56,665 nucleotides of DNA from Mesorhizobium sp. Root552 (GTDB taxonomy: Bacteria > Pseudomonadota > Alphaproteobacteria > Rhizobiales > Rhizobiaceae), in NCBI RefSeq assembly GCF_001427285.1, contig NZ_LMFV01000006.1:39274-95938 (forward strand). The letters run 5' to 3'. Position numbers and translations under genes: made by a program. The notes under the pieces were generated by a model. The model was not told the DNA's origin. It searched no databases and saw nothing but the letters and a program-made list of their open reading frames with translations. This document shows, in pieces, positions 48,735 to 56,665 of this stretch. The stretch's first letter is position 1. The number at the start of each line of letters is the position of its first letter.

Positions 48735-50426
48735 ATGCTCAACACCACCATAAGAGCAATGGACCCGGTCACCATCGAGGTGACGCGTAACAAGCTGGAC
48801 AGCATCGCGGACGAGATGGAATGGACGCTGCTGAGCGCGTCGTTCTCACCCATCGTCAAGGAGGGTCTCGATGCTTCGGCTGCCCTCTTCCTGCCCGACG
48901 GCACCACGCTTGCCCAGGCTTGCGCCATTCCGATCCATCTCGGCTCGCTCATCCCCAGTGTCGGCAACATCATCCGCGTGTTCCCGATCGAGACGATGCG
49001 CGATGGCGACGTCTACTGCATGAACGATCCCTATGCAGGCGGCACTCACATACCGGACGTGGCGGTCGTCATGCCGGTGTTCCACCATGGGCAGGTCATC
49101 GCGCTCAGCGTGACCATGACGCACCATCAGGACATCGGCGGCATGGCGCCCGGATCGGTGCCGACAAACGCGACCGAGATCTATCAGGAAGGCCTGCGTA
49201 TTCCTGCGCTGAAGCTGATGTCGGACGGCCGCTACAATGAGACCCTCATTCAGCTCATCCGCCTCAACGTCCGCACGCCGGACTACTTCATGGGCGATCT
49301 CAATGCGCAGATCGCGGCTTGCACCGTCGGTGCGCGCCGGATTCGCGAACTTGCCGACAAGGTCGGCGGCAGCGAGAGCTTCGTGCAGATAACGGACACC
49401 CTCATCAAGCGCTCGGAGATGCTCACCCGCGAGGCCTTGCTCAAGCTGCCGCGCGGCACCTACCGGTCGGTCGACTACATCGACAATGACGGCGTCGACC
49501 TCGACCAACCCGTCAAGATTGAAATCGCGGTCACCATTGGCGAAGGCACGATGCACTTCGACTTCACGGGCACCAGCCCGCAGGTGCGTGGCCCGTTCAA
49601 CTGCGTGCCGTCGGGCCCGCAGTCCGCAGCCTACTACACCGTTCGGGCTTTGACGGACCCAACGATTCCCACCAATGGCGGCTGCTTCAGGCCGGTTACG
49701 CTGCACCTGCCGCGAGGTTCGCTGGTCAATCCGATCGAGCCTGCTCCGGTCAATGCCCGTTCGATTTCGATCAAGGCCTTGGCCAACAACATGATGGGTG
49801 CCTTGGCTCCTGCTGCGCCCCACCTGGTGCCGGGGTTCAACGCCAATCTCCATCTCATCACCTTTGGCGGCCAGCGTTCCGACGGCTCCAATTTCGTCGT
49901 GGGCGAACTCGTCTCCGGAGGCATGGGCGCCACGTCGAGGAATGACGGCAACAGCGTCATGGAAGGCGACGTCTCCAATGGCATGAACATGCCGATCGAG
50001 GCCATGGAACTCGACTATCCGATCCGCATGGTCAGTTCGGAACTTCGCACGGATTCAGGCGGCGAGGGCCGCTGGAGGGGCGGGCAGGGGTACTCGCGCG
50101 AGTACCTTGCGCTTGCCGACGGCATAACGCTGACTCACCGCGGTGACCACCACCGCCAGGGTCCGCGCGGTACCGCAGGCGGCGGATATGGCCTTAACGC
50201 ATCGTCATGGATCATCCGGGCCGACGGGCGGCGCGAGGAGATCAAGTCCAAGCTTGTCACTCATCTCAACAAGGGTGACCGGCTCTTCCTCAATACCGCC
50301 GGTGGCGGCGGGTTTGGCGATGTCGCCGAACGGCAGCCGGGCCTGATCAGCAGGGATCTCGCCGACGGCAAGGTCTCGCAGCGTTTAGCAGACGACTGGA
50401 TGAAGAAGCAGAAAGTTGCGCAATGA
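48735..50426 (+). CDS. hyuB: Hydantoinase/oxoprolinase subunit B
   Basis: A 563-residue partner of HyuA. Typical regions are DPVTIEVTRNKLDSIADEMEWTLLSASFSPIVKEGLD at the N-terminus, MNDPYAGGTHIPDVAVVMPVF, TMTHHQDIGGMAPGSVP, FDFTGTSPQVRGPFNCVPSG and the C-terminal GGEGRWRGGQGYSREY. It starts 1 bp after hyuA and overlaps the permease gene by 4 bp (ATGA), so enzyme and importer are made together. The Ser and metal-site residues of the family seem present. The substrate cannot be read from sequence alone. Confidence 0.93.
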   Translation: MLNTTIRAMDPVTIEVTRNKLDSIADEMEWTLLSASFSPIVKEGLDASAALFLPDGTTLAQACAIPIHLGSLIPSVGNIIRVFPIETMRDGDVYCMNDPYAGGTHIPDVAVVMPVFHHGQVIALSVTMTHHQDIGGMAPGSVPTNATEIYQEGLRIPALKLMSDGRYNETLIQLIRLNVRTPDYFMGDLNAQIAACTVGARRIRELADKVGGSESFVQITDTLIKRSEMLTREALLKLPRGTYRSVDYIDNDGVDLDQPVKIEIAVTIGEGTMHFDFTGTSPQVRGPFNCVPSGPQSAAYYTVRALTDPTIPTNGGCFRPVTLHLPRGSLVNPIEPAPVNARSISIKALANNMMGALAPAAPHLVPGFNANLHLITFGGQRSDGSNFVVGELVSGGMGATSRNDGNSVMEGDVSNGMNMPIEAMELDYPIRMVSSELRTDSGGEGRWRGGQGYSREYLALADGITLTHRGDHHRQGPRGTAGGGYGLNASSWIIRADGRREEIKSKLVTHLNKGDRLFLNTAGGGGFGDVAERQPGLISRDLADGKVSQRLADDWMKKQKVAQ

Positions 50427-51397
50427 TCCTGCGTGTCCTCGTTCGACGGCTGATAAGCAGCATTCCCGTGCTGCTTATCGTTCTCATCGGACTGTTCGTG
50501 CTGTTGCAGTTCGCTCCCGGCGATACCGTGGATGCGTTGCTGGCCCAACTGGGTGGCGGAGGCAGCGAGGAACTCGCTGCCGAACTGAGGCGCATGTACG
50601 GCCTTGATGTGTCGTCGACGGCGCGCGCGCTGAACTATCTCTGGAACCTCGTTCGGTTCGACCTCGGCTATTCCGCCATCTACGGCAAGCCTGTTGCGGA
50701 TGTCATATTCGAGCGCGTGCCCTTGTCGCTGCTGATGATGGGGTCGGCGCTTTGTTTCGCCTTCTCCATCGGCGGAGCGTTGGGTGTCCTCGCCGCCAGA
50801 TATGTCAATCGTTGGCCCGATACGCTGGTATCCACCGTTGGCCTGATTTTCTACGCAACGCCTGCCTTCTGGTTCGGCCTGATGGGCATCGTCGTCTTTG
50901 CCGTGAAACTCGCCTGGCTGCCTCCGGGCGGCATCGAGCAGATCGGCTCCGGCTTCACCGGAATAAGGCGCGTGCTGGATATTGCCTGGCACCTCGTCCT
51001 GCCCGTCTCCTCGCTTGCGCTCATTTTCCTGGCCACGCACCTGCGCATCATGCGCGCCTCCATGCTTGAGGTCATGACCCTCGATTTCGTGAGGACGGCA
51101 CGCGCGAAAGGTGTCCGCGAAAGCGCCGTCATCTACCGTCACGTCCTGCGCAACGCATTGTTGCCAATGGTGACATTGCTCGGCCTTCAAGCGGGCACCA
51201 TGCTCGGTGGTTCGGTGGTGATCGAGAGTGTGTTCTCGGTGCCGGGGTTGGGCCGCCTCGCCTACGAGTCGGTCGTTCAGCGCGACCTGAACACGTTGCT
51301 CGGTGTAGCCCTGATTTCGAGCATCCTCGTAATCGTGATCAATCTGTGCGTGGACCTTCTCTACGCATGGCTCGACCCGCGCATAGTTGCGAGGTGA
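50423..51397 (+). CDS. Peptide/opine-type ABC permease (DppB-like)
   Basis: A 324-residue inner membrane permease with six predicted transmembrane segments. The N-terminal family signature is RVLVRRLISSIPVLLIVLIGLFVLLQFAPGD. The EAA coupling loop is DFVRTARAKGVRESAVIYRHVLRNALLPMVT, and the C-terminal GLGRLAYESVVQRDLNTLLGV follows. It overlaps hyuB by 4 bp and is followed after 4 bp by the second permease. It forms a heterodimeric pore with it. Confidence 0.94.
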   Translation: MILRVLVRRLISSIPVLLIVLIGLFVLLQFAPGDTVDALLAQLGGGGSEELAAELRRMYGLDVSSTARALNYLWNLVRFDLGYSAIYGKPVADVIFERVPLSLLMMGSALCFAFSIGGALGVLAARYVNRWPDTLVSTVGLIFYATPAFWFGLMGIVVFAVKLAWLPPGGIEQIGSGFTGIRRVLDIAWHLVLPVSSLALIFLATHLRIMRASMLEVMTLDFVRTARAKGVRESAVIYRHVLRNALLPMVTLLGLQAGTMLGGSVVIESVFSVPGLGRLAYESVVQRDLNTLLGVALISSILVIVINLCVDLLYAWLDPRIVAR

Positions 51398-51401
51398 CCC
51401 C

Positions 51402-52232
51402 ATGGAATTCCTGAAGCTCTACAGACGCTCGCCTGTTGCCATGTTCGGGCTGATCCTGCTGCTCATCTTCATCGCCATGGCGCTGGTTGCGGGCATTGTC
51501 TTCCCGAAAAATCCCCTTGCCCTGGTTGGGCGTCCTCTCCAGTGGCCGTTCACCAATCCGCAGTTCCTGCTGGGCACGGACAATCTGGGCCGGGACATCG
51601 CGGCGCAATTGTTCTACGGAGCGCGGGTATCGCTCCTCATCGGCCTTGTGGCGACGTCGATATCGATCGGCATCGGCGTGGTGATCGGCGCCCTGTCCGG
51701 TTACTACGGAGGGTGGGTGGACGATGTGCTGATGCGCATCACGGACGCCTTCCAGACGCTTCCCAGTTTTATCCTTCTTCTTGTCGTCGTTGCCGTCTTC
51801 GGTACGGACCTGAAGACCGTTACCATTGCGATCGGTCTTGTCTCCTGGCCATCGCCCGCCCGCCTGACCCGTGCGGAATTTCTCACGTTGCGCACGCGTG
51901 AATTTGTCGAGTCGTGCCGGCTCATCGGCTTGCGCGACCGGCAGATCATTTTCCGCGAAATACTTCCAAACGCGCTCCCCCCCATCATCGTCTATGCCAG
52001 CGTCATCATGGCGACGGCGGTGATCCTGGAGAGCTCGCTTGCGTTCCTGAACCTGTCCGATCCGAACATCGCGTCATGGGGCAACATGATCGGAGCCGGT
52101 CGTGCGGTCCTGCGCAGCGAATGGTACGTGGCCGCTCTGCCCGGCGTTGCAATTCTTCTGATCGTTCTTGCCGTGTCTTTGGTGGGCCAGGGCTTGAACG
52201 ACATGCTCAATCCGAGGTTGAAGCGCCAGTGA
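51402..52232 (+). CDS. Peptide/opine-type ABC permease (DppC-like)
   Basis: A 276-residue permease with about six transmembrane segments. The N-terminal YRRSPVAMFGLILLLIFIAMALVAGIVFP and FLLGTDNLGRDIAAQLFYGARVSL are typical of DppC proteins. The EAA loop is LRTREFVESCRLIGLRDRQIIFREILPNALPPIIV. The ATG at 51402 follows GAGGTGACCCC. Its stop overlaps the GTG of the ATPase gene. Confidence 0.93.
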   Translation: MEFLKLYRRSPVAMFGLILLLIFIAMALVAGIVFPKNPLALVGRPLQWPFTNPQFLLGTDNLGRDIAAQLFYGARVSLLIGLVATSISIGIGVVIGALSGYYGGWVDDVLMRITDAFQTLPSFILLLVVVAVFGTDLKTVTIAIGLVSWPSPARLTRAEFLTLRTREFVESCRLIGLRDRQIIFREILPNALPPIIVYASVIMATAVILESSLAFLNLSDPNIASWGNMIGAGRAVLRSEWYVAALPGVAILLIVLAVSLVGQGLNDMLNPRLKRQ

Positions 52233-53863
52233 CCCAGCCCCTGCTTGAAATCGATGGGCTGAATGTCCGCTTGCCGGACTGGGCCGATCGCGCCTATGCG
52301 ATCAAGGATCTGTCCTTGACGATCAACCGTAACGAGATCGTTTGCCTTGTTGGCGAAAGCGGCTCCGGAAAGTCCCTGACTGGAACCGCAGTCATGGGCC
52401 TGTTGCCGTCCAGCATAAAGGTGGAATCCGGCCGTGCCGTCTTCGATGGAACGGACTTGTTGAAGCAAGCGCCCGAAACGATCCGCCGGCTTCGTGGATC
52501 GCGTATCGCGATGGTCTTCCAGGAGCCGATGACGGCTCTCAATCCCGTTCGGACGATCGGCGACCAGATCGGCGAAATGTTCCGCTCGCACGTGAAGCTA
52601 TCGAGACGGGAGATCCGGAAAAGATGTCTGGCGCTGCTGGACGAGGTGCGCATTCCCGACCCTCAGCGGGTCATCAACGCCTATCCGCACCAGATGTCGG
52701 GCGGCCAGCGGCAGAGGGCCATGATCGCCATGGCGCTGGCGCTGGAGCCTGACCTTTTGATCGCAGACGAGCCCACCACGGCTCTCGATGTGACGACGCA
52801 AAAGCAGATCATCAATCTGATGCAGGAGATACAGCGGCGCAAGGGGATGTCCATCCTCTTCATCACGCACGACCTCGGCGTTGTTGCCGATATCGCCCAT
52901 CGCGTCGCGGTAATGCAGGGCGGTGTCTTGGTTGAAACGGGAACAGTCAAGGAGGTTCTGGACAATCCGAGCCAAGACTACACCAAGCGCCTTCTCGCTG
53001 CGGTTCCTTCCATCGAGCCCCCGCCGAAAAGGCAGCAGAATGAGGCCGAAGTCCTGTCGGTCAAGGCGGTATCCAAGACCTACAGCAGCAGGGGATGGTT
53101 CGGACGTCCCGCTCGCACGACCTACGCCGTGTCGGACGTCAGCTTTTCTCTGGCCAGGAACTCGACACTGGGAATCGTGGGCGAAAGCGGCTCCGGCAAA
53201 TCCACGCTTGCGCGATGCATCGTCGGTCTGCTCAAGCCGGAACTCGGCGAAATGCGGCTTGATGGCCAATCGCTGCTCGGCATGAACCGTAGGCAGGCAC
53301 GCGAAAATGCCCGTCGCGTGCAGATGGTGTTTCAAGATCCCTTCGCTTCGCTCAATCCACGCCGCAAGGCGGGCGAGCTCGTCATGCAGGGTTTGCTGGT
53401 CCACGGCACGCCGAGGGCTGAAGCGCGCCGCCGCGCGGAGGAAATGTTCACGATGGTGGGCCTGGACCCCGCATCGATGGACAGGTATCCGCATGAATTC
53501 TCCGGCGGTCAGCGCCAGCGTATCGGTCTTGCCCGCGCCTTGACGCTGGGGCCGGAACTGCTTGTCGCGGACGAGCCGGTCTCGGCGCTCGACGTGTCGG
53601 TTCAGGCGCAGGTCCTTGACCTGCTCGTTTCCCTGCGCGAGCGGCTTGGCCTGACGATGGTCTTTATCACCCATGATCTGCGGATCGCCGCGCAGCTTTG
53701 CGATGAAATCGCGGTCATGAAATCCGGCAAGATCGTCGAACACGGACCCGCTGCCGACGTTTTCGCCAATCCCCAGCACGCCTATACGCGCGAACTGATG
53801 GACGCCATTCCGGGGCATGACTGGTTTCTCAGGAAGAAGCGCGTTTCAGCGCCGGCTACTTAA
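52229..53863 (+). CDS. Fused dual ATP-binding protein (DppD-DppF-like)
   Basis: A 544-residue cytoplasmic protein with two complete ATPase domains. Domain 1 (about 1-265) has Walker [12 protein letters not shown] near residue 42, signature [12 protein letters not shown] and Walker [13 protein letters not shown]. Domain 2 (about 275-540) has Walker [12 protein letters not shown] near residue 318, signature [12 protein letters not shown] and [12 protein letters not shown]. Most peptide importers encode these as two genes; this fusion gives an internally asymmetric pair. The GTG at 52229 overlaps the permease stop (GTGA). An in-frame upstream extension to 51914 lies inside the permease gene and is not real. 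Confidence 0.92.
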   Translation: MTQPLLEIDGLNVRLPDWADRAYAIKDLSLTINRNEIVCLVGESGSGKSLTGTAVMGLLPSSIKVESGRAVFDGTDLLKQAPETIRRLRGSRIAMVFQEPMTALNPVRTIGDQIGEMFRSHVKLSRREIRKRCLALLDEVRIPDPQRVINAYPHQMSGGQRQRAMIAMALALEPDLLIADEPTTALDVTTQKQIINLMQEIQRRKGMSILFITHDLGVVADIAHRVAVMQGGVLVETGTVKEVLDNPSQDYTKRLLAAVPSIEPPPKRQQNEAEVLSVKAVSKTYSSRGWFGRPARTTYAVSDVSFSLARNSTLGIVGESGSGKSTLARCIVGLLKPELGEMRLDGQSLLGMNRRQARENARRVQMVFQDPFASLNPRRKAGELVMQGLLVHGTPRAEARRRAEEMFTMVGLDPASMDRYPHEFSGGQRQRIGLARALTLGPELLVADEPVSALDVSVQAQVLDLLVSLRERLGLTMVFITHDLRIAAQLCDEIAVMKSGKIVEHGPAADVFANPQHAYTRELMDAIPGHDWFLRKKRVSAPAT

Positions 53864-53887
53864 CCGCGGATATTCAGGACGACCGAC

Positions 53888-55336
53888 ATGTATCCAGAAC
53901 TCTTCCTTTTTATCGACGGTATCAGGTACGGCGTCGAAAGCCGTGCGCAGGAACGGGTCATCAATCCGGCCACCGGCGAGACAATCGGAATGCTGCCGCT
54001 TGCCGGCGAGGCCGACCTGCAAATGGCGCTGGAGGCGGCGGACCGGGCTTTCAAGACATGGCGTCTTGTTCCTGCGGCAGAGCGTTGCCGGATTTTGCGC
54101 AATGCCGCCGGTTTGCTGCGTCAAAGGGCAGGTGAGCTTGCCTTGCGCTTGACCCTGGAACAGGGCAAGCCGCTGCGCGATGCGGCAGCCGAGTTTATCG
54201 GGGCGGCTGAAATATTCGAATGGTACGAGGAAGAAGGCCGGCGCGCCTATGGTCGGGTAATTCCGGGCCGTGCGGTGGGCTTGCGCCAGATTGTGATCCG
54301 GGAACCGATTGGCCCGGTCGCGGCGTTTTCGCCTTGGAACTTCCCGGTCATCACCTCGGCAAGAAAGATTGCGGCCAGCCTTGCAGCCGGTTGCACCTGC
54401 ATCCTCAAGCCGTCCGAGGAAACGCCGTCGTCGGTACTGGCCGTGGCTTCCATCCTTGAAGAGGTTGGTCTGCCTGCGGGCGTTCTCAACATCGTTTTCG
54501 GAGTGCCTGAGAAAGTCTCGACGACGCTCGTGCGTTCCCCGCTGGTTCGAAAGGTAAGCCTGACCGGCTCGACAAGGGTCGGGCGGGAGCTTGCGCGTCT
54601 TGCGGCCGAAGGCCCGAAACCGGCTACCATGGAACTGGGCGGTCATGCCCCCGTCATCGTTGCCGCCGATGTCGATGCACGCGTGGTTGCGCGCCTGTCG
54701 GCTATGGCTCGTTTCAGGAATGCAGGGCAGACCTGCATCGCGCCGACCCGGTTTTACGCGCATAAATCCATTGCCGCGGATTTCGTCGAAGGCTTTGTCG
54801 AGCAGGTCAAGACCATCAAGCTTGGCGACGGTCGCGATGACGATGTCACGATGGGTCCTCTCGCCAACGCCAGAAGGGTCGAGACGATCAGCGAACTTGT
54901 CGATGACGCGGTGCAAAAAGGTGCCAAGGTCGCGCACGGCGCCAAGCGCGCCGGCAATCGCGGCTATTTCTATGAGCCTACGGTGCTCGTCGATGTTCCC
55001 GTCGATGCGCGCATCATGAGCGAGGAGCCGTTCGGTCCTGTTGCGATCATCAATTCCTATGACGATCTGGACGGCGTCATAAGAGAGGCAAACGGGCTGC
55101 CCTATGGCTTGGCCGCCTATGTCTTCAGCAACTCTGATCCTCTTCTGGCCAGGCTTGTTCGTGACATCGAAGCAGGTGCGATTGGTATCAACAGTTTCGG
55201 CGTGTCGTTGCCGGAAGCACCCTTCGGGGGCGTCAAGTCGAGCGGCTATGGCACGGAAGGCGGCTATGAGGGCCTCGATTCATATCTGGTCACCAAATAT
55301 GTGAACCACGCGCTCATGCCCCAACCCGGTGCCTGA
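53888..55336 (+). CDS. NAD-dependent aldehyde dehydrogenase, succinate-semialdehyde type
   Basis: A 482-residue aldehyde dehydrogenase. Asn151 in SPWNFPV, the general base Glu249 in TMELGGHAPVIV and nucleophile Cys283 in FRNAGQTCIAPTRFY are all present. Length and sequence resemble GabD, which oxidises succinate semialdehyde to succinate; related acyl semialdehydes are possible. It lies 24 bp after the ATPase gene and closes the cluster, with a hairpin after it. It would take the semialdehyde left after ring opening and amine removal of the imported compound, and could also serve GabT. Confidence 0.9.
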   Translation: MYPELFLFIDGIRYGVESRAQERVINPATGETIGMLPLAGEADLQMALEAADRAFKTWRLVPAAERCRILRNAAGLLRQRAGELALRLTLEQGKPLRDAAAEFIGAAEIFEWYEEEGRRAYGRVIPGRAVGLRQIVIREPIGPVAAFSPWNFPVITSARKIAASLAAGCTCILKPSEETPSSVLAVASILEEVGLPAGVLNIVFGVPEKVSTTLVRSPLVRKVSLTGSTRVGRELARLAAEGPKPATMELGGHAPVIVAADVDARVVARLSAMARFRNAGQTCIAPTRFYAHKSIAADFVEGFVEQVKTIKLGDGRDDDVTMGPLANARRVETISELVDDAVQKGAKVAHGAKRAGNRGYFYEPTVLVDVPVDARIMSEEPFGPVAIINSYDDLDGVIREANGLPYGLAAYVFSNSDPLLARLVRDIEAGAIGINSFGVSLPEAPFGGVKSSGYGTEGGYEGLDSYLVTKYVNHALMPQPGA

Positions 55337-55349
55337 CACGGTTTCTTTG

Positions 55350-55374
55350 GCCGGAAAAGACTGGATTTTCCGGC
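55350..55374 (+). terminator. Hairpin after the aldehyde dehydrogenase gene
   Basis: GCCGGAAAA and TTTTCCGGC form a perfect 9-bp stem with a 7-base loop, 14 bp past the stop codon. It likely ends the 41333-55336 transcription unit. The T residues are in the stem, and no separate T-run follows. The rest of the 292-bp gap to 55628 is AT-rich around 55490-55520, with AGTATTA twice (55494 and 55506), and probably holds the promoter of the adhesin gene. Confidence 0.5.
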
Positions 55375-55628
55375 AAGCCGGCTACCCGTAAAAGCTGCAA
55401 AGTATCACGACATCGACGGACCGATTCGCGAGGCGTGTCGGCCGCCATCGACTTGGCCGACCACTATTGAACGGCTCCGACTGCAACAATTTTAGTATTA
55501 TCTTAAGTATTAACCAGCTCCAAATATTCCGCATTTCGACATAACCCCTTATATTGCCTTGCGCTCCTCCCCATTGATCAGCCGCGAATTTCATGGATTC
55601 GGTGCCTCTAGTAAAAAGGGGTTTGGCG

Positions 55629-56665
55629 ATGGCTACCGAAAGCTTCACTGAGAATCTGTCTTCCGATACGGCGCACGAGCAGGTTGAGCGCCCGATCTCG
55701 TTCCAGGGTGAACAGCAAATCCAGGTTGCACAGGCTGAAACAACGCCTGCTACCGCCGCTGAAGCTGCGGCGCCGAGCGGAACCCCTGCCGTGGTGGTTG
55801 TTGCCGTTGCGGAAAACAACACCGTCAAGCTGCCGGCTGGCACCTCCATCGAGCGTATCGAGATCGATGGCGACAACCTGGTGCTGGTTCAGCCCGATGG
55901 CACCCGCATTGTCATCGAGCATGCGGCGCTGCATGTGCCCACCTTCGTCATCGACGATGTCGAGATTCCCCAGGAAGCTCTCGTCGCTGCGCTTCAGGCC
56001 AATGATATCAACGTGGCAGCCGGCCCCGACGGTGCGCTCACCGCATCGGCATCTGGTTCCGAAAGCGCCGGCGGCAACTTCGATCTGCCGTTCCCCGGAA
56101 TCGGCGATGCGGGTCCCATCATCGACCTCCTTCCTCCGACCGCGCTGCAATTTCCTGAGCTCGAACGGCGTGAACTTTTCCCGGGCCGTATTAATAGAGG
56201 CCCATCGATCGATCCGGATCCCAGCAATCCGAACGATCCCAACAATCCCGGCGGCATTGGCGTAAGCGATCGTATCGTCAACGAAGCCGGTCTCCCGGCT
56301 GGATCGGCGGCAGGCAACGGCAGCGCCGTTGTGCATGGGATATTCCAGCTCTCCGATCCGGATGGCGTGAGCGATATCGTCAGCATCACCATCGACGGTC
56401 AAACCTTCACTGTCGGTCAGCTTGCAGACAACTCGGTCGTCAAATCTGTAGTTGGCGATTTCGGCACTCTGACCATCGACAGCTATGACCCAGCGACCGG
56501 CAAGGCGACCTATACCTACACTTTGACCAATCCTGTCGATGGCCCCGACGCAAACAACGGAACCAACCTGGAAGACAACAAGGATGTGTTCCAGCTGACG
56601 GTCACCGATGTGGGCGGGCTGACCGGTTCCGCAACACTCAACATCGATATCGTCGACGACGTTCC
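55629..56665 (+). CDS. Large repeat-containing T1SS-type adhesin, 5' part
   Basis: The first 345 codons of a protein that runs off the right edge. There is no N-terminal signal peptide, as expected for type I secretion. Residues about 55-135 form a compact domain (NNTVKLPAGTSIERIEIDGD, then VPTFVIDDVEIPQEALVAAL) seen at the front of very large alphaproteobacterial secreted proteins. A Pro/Asp/Asn linker (DPDPSNPNDPNNPGG) follows, then a Ca-binding-type Ig-like repeat (about 215-345: FQLSDPDGVSDIVSITIDG, ATYTYTLTNPVDG, DVFQLTVTDVGGLTGSA). The repeat resembles T1SS-143/VCBS-type modules. AGGGG precedes the ATG. It is probably a surface adhesin in biofilm or host attachment; the C-terminal secretion signal lies outside the window. 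Confidence 0.8.
   Translation, partial: MATESFTENLSSDTAHEQVERPISFQGEQQIQVAQAETTPATAAEAAAPSGTPAVVVVAVAENNTVKLPAGTSIERIEIDGDNLVLVQPDGTRIVIEHAALHVPTFVIDDVEIPQEALVAALQANDINVAAGPDGALTASASGSESAGGNFDLPFPGIGDAGPIIDLLPPTALQFPELERRELFPGRINRGPSIDPDPSNPNDPNNPGGIGVSDRIVNEAGLPAGSAAGNGSAVVHGIFQLSDPDGVSDIVSITIDGQTFTVGQLADNSVVKSVVGDFGTLTIDSYDPATGKATYTYTLTNPVDGPDANNGTNLEDNKDVFQLTVTDVGGLTGSATLNIDIVDDV

Noticed and set aside
46697..48973. A 758-codon open frame on the minus strand opposite hyuA
   Set aside because: It lies wholly antisense to a gene with clear HyuA motifs. Its composition (rich in Arg, His, Ala) is typical of antisense frames in GC-rich DNA, and no domain is visible.
51914..52228. N-terminal extension of the fused ATPase
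   Set aside because: It lies within the permease gene in another frame; the ATPase domain begins right after the GTG at 52229.

Overview
The window looks like chromosomal DNA of an alphaproteobacterium of the order Hyphomicrobiales, probably a Mesorhizobium or Aminobacter-like member of the Phyllobacteriaceae. This is an inference from three things: the inositol (iol) locus layout with a fused IolC-DUF2090 protein and an RpiR-type regulator, a near-consensus rhizobial Irr (ICE) operator in front of an iron operon, and the number of ABC importers linked to catabolic genes. I see no rRNA, CRISPR array or insertion sequence. There is one tRNA.

Layout. (1) 1-4141 is the right end of an integrative element. 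A chain of small, translationally coupled genes of unknown function ends in an excisionase-like HTH gene and a tyrosine integrase, which abuts the 3' end of a tRNA-Phe gene on the opposite strand. (2) 4321-6875 holds a DUF6314-like gene, a YeiH-type membrane transporter and a LysR regulator. (3) 6891-16117 (minus strand) is a Crp/Fnr regulator followed by an operon with an acyl-CoA synthetase, a complete branched-chain-amino-acid-type (Liv) ABC importer and a PaaK-like CoA ligase. This looks like uptake and CoA activation of an organic acid. (4) 16307-18899 holds a GABA transaminase and a convergent ferredoxin-reductase-like flavoprotein. (5) 19066-25305 is an iron operon: an ICE box, an imelysin-like IrpA, Bfd, bacterioferritin, a di-haem oxidoreductase, a second imelysin and a DUF1513 protein. 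(6) 25315-38261 is inositol catabolism and transport: iolB, a small membrane protein, iolE, iolD, iolC-DUF2090, an RpiR regulator, a Gfo/Idh/MocA oxidoreductase, and a separate operon with a sugar-type ABC importer, iolG and an SDR. A 16-bp palindrome recurs at three promoters of this region. (7) 38443-40983 is arginine catabolism (arginase and ornithine cyclodeaminase) with a divergent Lrp-type regulator. (8) 41333-55336 is a large plus-strand cluster: LysR, a peptide/opine-type ABC importer, a flavin monooxygenase-like protein, two CMD/AhpD-fold proteins, HyuA/HyuB hydantoinase-oxoprolinase subunits and a succinate-semialdehyde-type aldehyde dehydrogenase. (9) 55629 to the right edge is the start of a large T1SS-type adhesin.

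How it fits together. Most of the window is nutrient scavenging: each substrate class has its own importer, regulator and enzymes. Three unrelated ABC operons each carry a perfect hairpin directly after the solute-binding-protein gene, a design expected to raise binding protein over the rest of the complex.

The best candidates for undescribed biology are cluster 8, whose gene content suggests uptake and ring opening of a lactam or hydantoin-like compound with exit through a semialdehyde, and the coupled gene array in the tRNA-Phe island, where five consecutive stop/start junctions share almost the same sequence and several products look distantly related.
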